Assembly (NCBI GenBank): GCA_026261815.1
Contig: JAMPIT010000884.1
Span: 11,049,001 to 11,113,000, forward strand
Direction: 5' to 3'
DNA length: 64,000 nt
Source: Monarcha castaneiventris obscurior
Taxonomy: Eukaryota; Chordata; Aves; Passeriformes; Monarchidae
A program made the position numbers and the translations under genes. Shown in pieces: positions 15,501 through 27,500 of the stretch. Under the pieces are notes generated by a model. That model searched no databases and was not told where the DNA came from. It saw only the letters and a program-made list of their open reading frames with translations. Within the stretch, counting starts at the first letter, position 1, and every line of letters begins with the position of its first letter.

Positions 15501-18500
15501 AAGTGTTGGCCTCATCTATACGGACACTGTGTCCAAGACATGGCCAACAATACTGACACCCTTGTACTGCAGCAATGCTTAAAATGGTGTGTGGGAATGA
15601 TCAACACTTGAAAAGGGTGCTGGCAACCAGAACTAAGTGTTGGGGATCCAGTTCCTGAGTATCATAAACACCCTGAAAACTCAGCTGTATCTTACTGTTG
15701 GATTACAGGTGGGAGATCTTGCTCAATACCCTGAAGGCCATTTTCTGGTGCTGACAGTGTTCTGAGTTAGACCTCTTTAGCTCAGACATTGAGGAAAGAC
15801 ACCAGACCTCCTGCATAATCAGATGGTGTCCTTAGTTTCTCTTGGGTGTGCTCTGGGGCCTCTGGGCTGAAGAACATGCTCCTGCCAATTCCTCTCCTTC
15901 TGAGATAGAGCAAGACAGAACAGAGGTATCACCACCATGGGGGCATTTAGACTAACAAGATCACTCCGGTACCTCAGCACAGAGTCTAAACTTTACCTTA
16001 CAATATTCACATAGGAAATATTTTGGAATAGAGCACACACTTATGTCATGGGATGAATGTTGTGTGGCTCTCCTTTCTAAAGTGTGTCTGGGGTTTATAA
16101 TCAAAATAATAGGCTCTAAAAGACATGCTTGTAATAATCTCAGCATTCTGAACTGGCATCAAGAGCTGGAAAAAGAAATTCCATATGACGTAAACATCAG
16201 ATCAAAGTAGCATTAAACCTACAGATTTCTGTGGCCAAGTAATCTGCTCCCCCTCTCTGTGTCTACAGAGTTGTGCACACGGCTAGTATTTGCTAAACAC
16301 AGTCTTCAGCATGTGCCATCTTCAACAGGTGCCACCATTTAGTGGAAGGGAGTTGTAGAAGTTTAGTGGAAGGGAGAAATGGGCTGCAATCCAAAGAGCC
16401 CATCTGTGTGCTGGTGTTTGCAGTGACACATATACACACATGGCTCGTAATGACATTTTGCATGCTCAGGGTTATGAAGTTGTATACTTCGGGGTGGATA
16501 AATCATCACATTCTGGTTAGAACTGAATCAAGCTCTGCCATTTCAACTATGCTTTTTCTAGCCTTCATGGAGGAAAAGTAATGTAAACTGAATTTAGAAG
16601 GTTCTCTGTGCTTTCATATGATATGAACTAAAGGCTTAATTGCTTTAAATGCTTCCTTTTTGTTAATAGCAGACATTGAGAGTACTTTGAAGGCTCTGTG
16701 ATGATGCTTGCTGAATATGTGTCTGAAGGGATCATAATAAAAATCTTATAGGGGGCTGAGGGTAAGATCATCTTGCTTAACAAGTTATATCCACATTTTT
16801 CCCTGATGAAAATACACAGTTCATGTTCCTTTCCATGGTTACAGAAATCCAGAGCAAGCGTCAGGAAAGAAAGAGAAGAAGCACAGCAAATCCAGCCTAC
16901 AGTGGACTCTTGGAAACAGAGGTACTTTATCATTCACTTTTTTTACCATGGTTCTATTTCATGTCAATAAAAGGTCTAAGTGTTTCTTACTACAAAAATA
17001 TATATGAATGCAGAACCACAGTTACTTGTAAAGAGATACTGATGTAGAAAAGAAAAAAAAGATCTCATCTCAGTAGCTATGCAACAGGTTTTCACCCCAC
17101 AGCATCATTGCTCCAAACTAGAATTCATCTTAGTTTTAATAAAGGCCAAAAGGTCTAAATTAATGTGGGACCTAATTACTCTTTTACCTACAAAGTCAGT
17201 CCCTTTAGATGATAACTGGAGAACAGAAGTGTTGCATTATGTTCAAATGTGCATTGCTAATTCTCTTTTCCTATGTGCCAAATAATAAATGGAGAACTTA
17301 GGTTGTTTTTCTAGTGACATTCATAAAAGAGGTATGTTGGTTTAAGAATCAGTGTGCTCTGCAGGGGTATAGAAGTCTGCATAATAAATATAATAATACA
17401 TAATTAAAAATAAAATGCTCTGGATTATCTCTGTTTTCTGGTACACTTACACTGTTGCATTTATAGTAGTATCAGAATTTGGTCCTGCATAATAATGGAT
17501 TGCAAACTTGGTGCAAAAGCAGAATATAAATAGGCTTAACTTTTTCTGAAATTTTTTTCTTTGTTTCTGAACTAACATATATGCATTTATTCAGCTAATT
17601 AAAATTTCACCTTTAAAATTTCAGCACATTTTGTATTTACTGTCTGAACTTTCTACTGAAATGAGACTCAGTTGCAGCCAGCTCTCCATTTAAGCAATAA
17701 CACTTCTCTGTGTTCTGAGTTCTTTAAGCCTAGAAAGTGATTGTTCTTTATTTAGGCACAAGTGATGCAGAATTTTTGGTATGCCAGCATTTCAGATTTC
17801 TGTCTTTGTTGGCAGATAGCAAACACATGAGGCTAAGAAGAAACTCACCACTGCAGTCAAACTGCTGAATCGCTTGATTGTTCTTTTTTTTTAAAGCATT
17901 GGAGATTTCTATACTCCAGAGCAGCTCTGGGCACTTGAGTTCTTCAGAATTCCGCAACTATTTTCTTTAGTGCAAATACTGATGTCCATACATGCAGTAT
18001 TTAACACAGTAGGAACTTTAGCCTTGCTAGAATTAAATCTGTAGTGTCTTAGACCTTTTTGTCCTGATTATTAAAATACTTGCAGCAGAGTTTTGTGGCT
18101 GTAGCCAGATTGATGTTTGTGACAAACTCAGTTACCTTGGAGCAGAGGTGGAAGAGAAGACAGCCTAGGTCTGCTGCACCCCTAGTTCATACTTCTCATC
18201 ATATCTATTCTCAAAAGCATATGCTGAAATGAAGGATGGCATGGAGAAAGAAATGTCTGTGCAAGAGTCCTGTGGCTGATCAGCTGTGTCCTCATTAGGA
18301 GCTGTCATTAAGTACTGACTATGGGGAATGTCATTCAAGTAAAATGGAGGCAGATAGTTTTTCTCTGATCAATTAGCTACTCAAACTGATTTGCTAATCA
18401 GTGAGTTGAGGTATATGTGGCATTTCAGGCATTTTGGTGCAGTTTAATTTAGTCTACTGAATGATCTTTAATTCATGATTGTTTAAATTGAAATTGCATA

Positions 18501-21500
18501 TAAATTAGTCTTTTTATTTGCCAACACCCCTCAAAATGGCAGGAGCTCAGCATTTGTAGTGGTGATACTAACTTTGATTGCAAAAATGGGATCATGGTCT
18601 TATGTCTTCACTTGAATGGTGTGCTTTTTCTTTTCAATGCTTTGTGCTTAAAAAAAATGATATACCATTTTATTTTCCTACCCTCAGTAGCCTTTTTTTT
18701 CCATAGGAAAGGGTTACATTTCAGGCTGTTATTTTTTGAAGAAAGAAACATCTATTCAAAATTCATTAACAGCCTGGCAGGCACCTGTCTGTAAGAGAAT
18801 AGTTTGCTCACTGCTGAATAAATAATTTATTAGCAAAACCCCTCTAATTTTCTTCCAAGCAGAATCTAACAACATCTAATGGAGAAAAATGGTGCTGTTT
18901 CCAATCCTGCTGTACAAGTATTGGATGGCTCACAGGAACAATTCAGGGTTGTCTAGACTATTAATGAAGCCTGGCTTGCTATTGTGCCATTGGACAAGGC
19001 TGGCCATGGGCTGTGTTAGATGAGTCAAATATCTCAGACAGGTTTGTGGTGCTCTGTTTGTAAGTTTGGTGATCTCAGCAGATTGAAATCACTGCCAGCT
19101 CCTCAAGGTCCTGCACATTCACTTCTGAAAGGGAAATATTTTGCTAAGGCACTCGCTCATTGCTTGCAAATGCAGTATGTTCCTCTGAACTGTAGGTAGG
19201 TGTCACAAAGGTAGCAACGCTTTTCCTGCAGGTGAGAAATCCATCACCCTTTCTATATATGCAAATAAAGATGTCATCTCACAGCAACAATTTTCCCTTA
19301 TGGACATTGTTGGGCTTGGAGTTAGTTTTGCTGTAGCCTTGCTCTTACCAGCCCATGCAGTGTATCCTGCAACCCCATCAATAACATTTGCAATTTGTAT
19401 TTCTCTCTTAATAAAATCTAATGCACAATAAACTGCTCATATGAAGAACTTGTTAGAAAGGTAAATCATGCAGCTGTTTGTCTGACTGTGTCAGTGGTCA
19501 GTCTAAGTAGCTTTTAGAGAGCTGGTTAGGTATGAGGGAAGCCCATGGAGATTGTTAATCTGAAATGTAAGAGACAACCAGAACACTTTGCAATGACATG
19601 GGGGTTGGTTTCTTTTCCTTGTAGCGGAAACGCCTTGCATCGAATTACTTGAATAACCCCTTGTTCCTTTCAACGAGAGGTAAGCGTATTTTTTAATGAA
19701 TATACTATTATTCTAATGGCATGTTAAAATTTATTAGTAGGATTTCGTATGAGTTACAGTTAGGGTACCATAGGGCATTACTTTGTGTAATGTCCCTGCA
19801 TTTTTTAGTATGGAGTGCAAATAGATTGTTTTCCTGCAAAAACAATGGAAAGATAAGGCTAAAGGTCACAATTGTGTAGAAATGGATCCAAAGCCTCTGC
19901 AATCAATGGAAAATCTGATCTCTGGTACTTTAAGCACCCTGCAGTGGGAGAACATATGGAAGAGTGTTGCCAACCCCAAGTGCTTAAAAATATATATTGA
20001 AAAATAATTACTATTTTAGGCTTATCATTTGCCTCTTTCCACCAGCTTTCAGAAACTGCTCTCCATCATCAAGCACTAGAAATTTCCCACATCTTTTGCT
20101 TCAATAACAAGGGCTGAAAACCACAGTTTTTCTGATTCCAAGAGGTGGAGCCATAAATGTAGACCTGATGACCTTGAAGATGCCTTCCAGTCTTGTATTT
20201 ATAATATTATTTATATTATTAAATATGATTTAATTATTTTATTTATCTATTATTTATTATTATTTTATTATTTAATTATTATTATTTATATTATTAAATA
20301 ATATTATATATATTTATAATATTATTTAACTCTGAAAATTTAATAGTAAATGTCTTGAGAATTAACAACTCGGAGGAGCCGTTTGGGGATGCTGATGATT
20401 AGCTCATGGGAAGAAGTGCATTTCAGGAAAAAATGCACAACACAGAGAAGACAAAGAGTTGGGACATGTGAGATGAAACACAGAAAATGTTGAGTATAGC
20501 TCAATTCTTCAGACAAGACCCATGTAGTATTTTAGGGAAGAAAGTGAGAAGCTTGAGTTGTATTTCAGAAAAGGAAACAAAGCCACTAAAGAAATTTGAT
20601 TCTGTCGTTGTCCTTGTTTTGCCTTTATAACTTATTCTCTACTGAGGTTCATTAGAGGTAAGGGAAGACAGAACTTTTTCTAAGTTAAATATTATTTCAG
20701 TATTAGGAGCATTTGCAGGGGTAATTATAATTGAGACATGAAGTTTTGACAGTTTTTCAGTGTTTGCTTTATCTCCCTTTCAAGTGTCGTGTTTAGTGCT
20801 TGAGATTCACCTTTCTGCCTCTGCCTCGACCTCCTGCACCACAGGAGCACTGACTGAAAAGCAGGGGTGCTTCTCTTTGCCTTCAAAACTTCATGTGCAA
20901 GATGCAGACACTTGGCCTACTTAACATATGCCTCTAATGCATTTGGTCTCAAAGGACAGGAGAGGTTATTACAATAAACAGCTATGATAGCATGCCTCTT
21001 AGCAGGAGGCCAGACTTATGTGAGCCCCAGTGGAAAGAACATTATTCCTGGCTTAGTTTTATCTTCAACATTAAAATTGTAATTTATTGTTTGTTTTATC
21101 ATAGCACTTGTTTTTCCCATGTAAACACGTGAGAAACCAGGACAGAACGGTGTAACAATGCAGCAAGCTGTCCTGCCAGCCCCTTGGTGGGTTTAAGTTA
21201 GGGTTTGATATCTCAGACCTTCCTTTCGTGACATGTTTCCCATTTTATTTGCTAGGAAGTAGGCAAGTGACAGAGTTCTACTGATACAGCTGTCTCAAGA
21301 GCTTCCTGGAAATCAGCAACTTCTCTCCTTAATCATTAATTCCTCTTTGAGTCCTCTATCTTTGGTTTTTCCAGAATCCAGACTATGTGCTGGAGTTCCG
21401 CGTATTCTAAGACTGTCAAGATGGACTTCTTTATAGCAGAATTCCCCACCTCAGCGAGGGGTTTTTTGGCACCAGCACTGTTTTGCTGGATGTTGTGCAA

Positions 21501-24500
21501 GCTCTGAGCTGAAGGCAGGTGCTGTCCCAGATTGTTTGGCTCTGCAGTGATGTAGTTCTCCAGCTTCAGTGCAGAGATTGCTGCCTCTTCTCTTATAAAG
21601 TGCTCCTTTAAAAATATTGTCTTCAGTTTAATTTTTAAGCAACTAGAAGAGGGAAGTGGACATGTTTAAAGAAGTTTAAAACTTTGTAGCAAAAGTGAGC
21701 TGAAAAGACAAATAAACTAGAAAAAAATCCCCATGATGTCCAGGAAACAACTGTCATTTCTGGAAATACAGAGGAGGACAATTCTTGTAAATTTTGTTCA
21801 AAATGTCAATTAATCAGGATTCATTTATATGAAAATGTCTTATCTGAAATGAAGTCACATCCCCTGACATGTATCATTTGTACAAAAGACTCATCAATTA
21901 CCAAGCCTTTGTTTATTTGAATAACATTTACATCCCCTGAGTAATCATGGTGTCATACAGTGGTGGATCTTTGGGTGTGTATTTTTGGATATGAAGTAAC
22001 ATCTACAGATTTTATAAGTCTGTGATTATTTTGGAATTCATTGCCAAAGTATACTACAATTCTTGGGAAAACCAGAGAAATTTATGGAAGAAAAAAATCT
22101 GTCAAAGGCTGTTAAATATAAAAATGAACGTGCAAGCTCGGGGTTGGGGAAGCACATAAACTGCCAGCATGAGAAGGATGCTTCTGGAATAGAAAAGTTT
22201 ACTCAGTGTTTGCCCTGTTCTTGCACTCTGTGCAGGAATGGCAGCACTGTGCACTGTTAGCAAAGGACACAGGGATTTACAGCCTGTGGTCCAGATTAGG
22301 TGAAGCTGTTTCTTTATTCTCAAGTTCCTCTTCCTTCCTTCCATGTGTGTGAGGCCTGCTCATGTGTACATCTTCGTGTGTATGCACACATCAGTGTGTA
22401 AAACCAGCATGAGGGGACTTCCAGGTGGGTCTGATATGAGGGATCACAATGGGACAGCTATATTCCCACTCTGATCTGAGACGGATCTGAAGGAGGACAG
22501 CAGAGAAATATCAGTTTGGTTGTCTCCACTTTAACCCAAAGAAAGGCCTGTCTATTAAGTGTTTTTCACTGGGACAGTGTGCTCCAGCCCCTTGCAAGAA
22601 CCCAACAGAACAGGTTTAGACTGGATATCAAGAAAAGGTTCTTCCCCCAGAGGGTAGTGGGGCACTGGACAGGCTCCCCAGGGAATGGTCACAGCCCCAA
22701 GGCTGCCAGAGCTCCAGGAGACACTGGACAACGTTCTCAGGCTCAGTATGGGATTGTTAGGGTGTCTGTGCAGGGCCAGGAGCTGGACTCCATGATCCTG
22801 ATGGGTCCCTTCCAGCTTAGGATATTCTGTGATTCTATGAAATCAGCAGCAAAAATTACAACCAACCGTGCAGTTCCCATAAAGCTCTTAATGTTTTCTG
22901 GCTTTTTATTTTTGGACCAAAGTGTGTTGAATTCCACTTTTTTTTTTTTTTTTTTTTTTTTTTTAATGGAAGGCTTGGCCCGCTTTCCAGGGAGCTCTGT
23001 TGGTTCTTGTTCGTATCAGGTTGTGAGTACAATCACTACAGATTCAGTTCATCCAAAGGTCTCTGGTGTTCTGGGTGGGAGCTGTTTGATGAGAAGGAGT
23101 TGATGATACCATCAGGCTCACTCCCACAAGGAGCTGACCATTTTGTTCAGGAATCAGCTCAACATTTAAACCTGTGTTTAATGATCAGTCAGAAGCATCC
23201 ATTTCATGCTCCACATGAAGTGCATTGCTGGTTCAGGGCCAGCCTTTTCAACACCCAGCATGCTGAGGTCCTCTAGGAAGACTTTTTGACTACTGGCATG
23301 TGGAGAGGAGTTCTGCATGAAAATTTCTGAAAATTGCAAGTACTATGACCTTTTAGCATCGGACCTTTGGATATGGGATTCCTGCAATGTACATTTTTAA
23401 TTCTCAAATGCTAATTCCACTGCTTGCTGTTACATTCTTTCCTGCCCACATTAATTTTGGCAATGTCCTGATCTCCTATGCCACATCTTGACTAAAATTA
23501 CTCCCATAGCTGAGAACTAGCAACCGCTGCAGCAATGTATTTTCCACTAATCTATTTTCTGCCCTTCTTTTATATGCTAGCAAATGAGGATCCATTCTGG
23601 AAGGTATGTGTGGCAAAGTTTATGTATTAGCAGGTATCTTTCTCATCACTGTGTATTCAGTGCTTGCTTCTGATTATTGTAATCACTCTCAAGGTATTGC
23701 AGTATTCTCTTTTCCCACTTGACTAAATCTTTGAGTCCCTAAGCTAGAATTTCAAAGAGATGAACTCTTGGGCTTTCACATGCAAGGCTTGAGTTTAGTC
23801 CTTTTGTTGATTCCACTGACTGAGAAATTGCTAGTCCAGATTTGTGGGTTTAATGAAAATTTTGTAAGAAAAATGAGTAACCATTCTAGTTTGTAAAGAT
23901 TAAATCTCTTTACATAGAGGTTAAAATTAAGATTCTTTGAGCAGGTAGTTTCTAAAGAGTAATATTTTGGAGAGTGGTTTTTTGACAGGACTGGTTTAGA
24001 ATTCAATATACAAGCCTGACAAAAACTGCCATGAAACTTTTTAATTACTATTCCTAAAAATGAAAATATGCTTTTAGAATTAAAAAACATATAAAATTAC
24101 TATTCTCCTTCCCAGAAAACCAGTAGGAAATGTTTTAATTTTTTATAATGATTCACAAGCCATGAGAGTTTCAAAATCAGTGTTTCCTTTATTAAAATAC
24201 ACTTAATTATACAAAGAGTAGTTAATGTTGCCACCAGATTAGCATAGCAATCTACTGCATGACATTGTAACTTTGTTGATGAGTCTTAGTTCATGTTATG
24301 TATTGCCTCAGACAAAGCACTAAACAGTCTTGTTGGAGAAAGGTTGTCAGAGCAAGTCTGAGCAGAGAACAATTAGTGCCAGGGAGAAAGAGGCCAGAGG
24401 AGTTCACAAAAGAGAGTACATAGCCCAAGGCTGTGCTCCAGCCTCTTGTTTCCCCAGCTGCCCTTTGACGCAATGGGCATGAAACATGGAACTGTGCTTT

Positions 24501-27500
24501 TTCCCCAGAACCCTTTTCTTGCTTGCTTCCTTCTGCTTTGGGCATGAAGGACAAGTGATCCCCACATTAATTCTGACTCAAGATAGAGCCATGCATGTGT
24601 TGTAGTAACACACTGGCAAAGAAGAAGTGAAATAATTCCTATGTCACAAGCTGGCTATATTAATCGACTCTCTCCTGTGTTTCATTAGTTGGGTTTTATG
24701 ATTCTGTTTCAATTTATGGAACTTGCTTCTGGCTTTTTTGTTGTGTGTATTTGCTGCTATCATACATCTATTATTTCTGTCTTCTATGTCTGTCAGGGTC
24801 CTTTTGACAATTAGATTTCGTGTTTGAAGGAGTCTGTCTGCTGCAGTAGAGGCTTTGAATGCTGTATAGAGAGACGTTCTCAATGGATTTACCCAGGGCA
24901 CCCTTCTCTTGCAGAATGAGATCCACCACGATGAACACTGCACTGCTTGCAAGCGTGGAGTTAACTTGCAGCCCTGTGGCATGTGTCCTAGAGCATATCA
25001 CCTCAACTGCTTAGACCCACCCCTCAAAACTGCCCCCAAAGGGGTCTGGGTCTGCCCAAAGTGCCAACAGAAGGTAAGCGACATGGAGCATGGCACACCA
25101 AGAAGGGAAAATGGGAGAGACCTAGAATCTGTGTACCCCTAAACTAATCTAACCTGTGGTCATAGCTCAGTGGACTACATTAAATAAAGTACTGAGAGGC
25201 TTTTAGTGCAGTTTGCAGTATTTCTGGTATTTTCACCATCCTAGAGTTCGAACATACTCGAAGTGCTGTAGCTTGCCTGTAATTGCTAAGAATTGTCCTC
25301 TTAAAATGTCTCTTCAGTTCCTTCAGCTCCTTTCTTTACAGTAAAGCCACCAGCATGTAGCCAGACAAAGAACGTAAATCTTAGAGATGAGGGAGGGAGT
25401 GTCAGAAGGAGACACTGTTCACCAGTGGATCTGAAAGGTGTGAGGAGAAAACTTCCTTTTCTTTAAGTCATGTTTGTTACACACAACTGTTCATCACAGT
25501 TACGCTAATCTGTTAGCATAATCCGTTAGTTATATGCTAATCTGTCTAGTTGCTGTGAATAATGCTGATTGCACAAGCAAGAAAAAAAAATTACTAAAAC
25601 ACTAAAGTGTTGCTAAAGTGTAGATTCTGTGCCACAGAGTTCCTCGTGCTTAGCCTTGAGATCACTTTTATGTTCTGAGACAAGTACCCAAGTTCTGGTC
25701 CTGCTACACTGTAAAGCTGGAGCAAACATTAATCTGTGTTTTTTTGGAATCCTAACAATTTATTGTTTCCTGGGCTTATAGGTGTTAAAGAAAGATGACA
25801 ATGTGCCATGGACTGGAACTCTGGCTATTGTTCACTCCTATGTTACTCATAAAACAGGTAGGGATTAACTCAGCCACTGACAAGGGATTCCCTGCTCATG
25901 ATGGGCAATGCCATTTGAGTCCTTCTTAGCAGAAATATCAAGGTAGTGTTATAATGCTGCCAGGTCTGATGGTGTAGGTCATAGGGCCTGGGGAGAGCAG
26001 TGACTGGGGAGTGCAGACTTCTTCTCTCCCCTTCCCTTCAGTCTGCTGCTTTGCCATCTTCTTCCTGTAAGGAAGTTGAGAGTGATCTCTCAGGAACTTC
26101 ACTCTCTGGAGGAAGCTGTTGTCAGAGTGGTGCCTTCCCTGGAACAGGGCTGAAAACAGGATTTTGAGGCAGCATCACTGTTTGTGAGGCACAGTCAAGC
26201 TAAGCAGAGCTATGTAATTGGGTATGTCAGACACCACAGCAATACCAGCTTCTAACTGTTTCAGTATTATTTGTATGGCAGCCACTTAGGGTCATATGCC
26301 ATGTGACAGCTGTGCATTGAGCATTTTTTTTTTTTAGTTCCCTGTTGCACTCTTACAATAATGCTGTTTGGGGCATTAGATCATATTTGTAAGGAGCTTT
26401 ACAGAGATCTGGCGCAGTTATAATTGTGCTTTTCTGCCAGAGTCACTATTGCCATTCCAAGGGGCTGGCCTCTTCCTAAATACCATTCACCTCTTTCTTG
26501 GAGACCTCCAGGATCACATGTGGTCTAAGAATGAATTTTAATTCATCCTAAAGGTGCACTGTACCTTTTGGGTTGTCCTGTGTGCTAACCATTGACATAG
26601 ACATATGCATAGAATCCCAGAACCATTTAGGTTGGGAAGGACCACCAAGCTCATTGAGTCCAACCTATAACTGATCCCACCTTGTCAACCAGCCCAGAGC
26701 ACTGAGTACCATGTCCAGTCGTTCCATGGACACCTCCAGGGATGAAGACTCCACCACCTCCCTGGGCAGCCCTTTCCAATGCCTGACCACCCTTTTTGTG
26801 AAGAAATGCCTGCAAGCAGAAACTCCAGATTTCTTTGGCTGTACCTGCTGACAAAACTCCCAATGCAAAATACCTGCTTCTGCTTTCTGTCCTCAAGTGC
26901 ACAGTATGTCCTTTTCTTAACCTCTGCATCCTTAACCTTATTGTTACACAGTCAAAGAAGAAGAGAAGCGAAAGTTGTTAAAGAGAAGCAGTGAGCTGAA
27001 GAGTGAGCACAGACAGTTAGAAGAAAAAGATCGACTACTCAACAATGCAGTAAAGGTAGGACACCTGACTGGGGACACAGAGTCTCCTGAAGAGATGTTT
27101 ATAAAGAATTTAGGCCAAAAAAATGGTACTTTGTGGCTAGAAAATGATTCAAGCTCCCAAGCTATAGATTTTCAAGTGAGAATGTGTTTCTCTCTGAGGA
27201 AGTACATGTGCATTTCCTTTATGCACGAAAGCAAGCCACTCTGGCAGGCCGAGGAGGAGAAATCACCTGAATTCCTGTGGCACACACACAAACAAAACTC
27301 CCCAAATAACTCCCCAAATAGCCACGGCTGCCTTCCTTGTAGTTGCATCCATAGCTCTGAGCTACCCAATTACTTCAAGGCACTTCCATCCTCTAGGTGA
27401 AAAGTTTAGTCACAAGTGTGTCCTCTGGTGGTAGCTGCTTGTCCATTAGCTCAAACCTCTTGATATTAAGTAGGAATAACCGTCTTTACTGAATGTTGTA

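Larger units (their letters stand above)
10509..16844 (+). other. PHF21B intron with CR1 and a solo LTR
   Basis: A 6.3 kb intron. It carries a CR1 fragment just inside its 5' end and a solo LTR at 13310-13833 (see separate entries). The remainder has no recognised exon or RNA. Confidence 0.7.
19680..23580 (+). other. PHF21B intron with AT-rich repeat, CR1 and poly-T
   Basis: A 3.9 kb intron. It contains a TTATT-type AT-rich repeat, a CR1 3' fragment and a poly-T run, each listed separately. Confidence 0.7.

Noticed and set aside
22516..23103. 195-residue + strand open frame
   Set aside because: It overlaps a CR1 3' fragment and continues through a poly-T run (encoding poly-Phe); not a gene.
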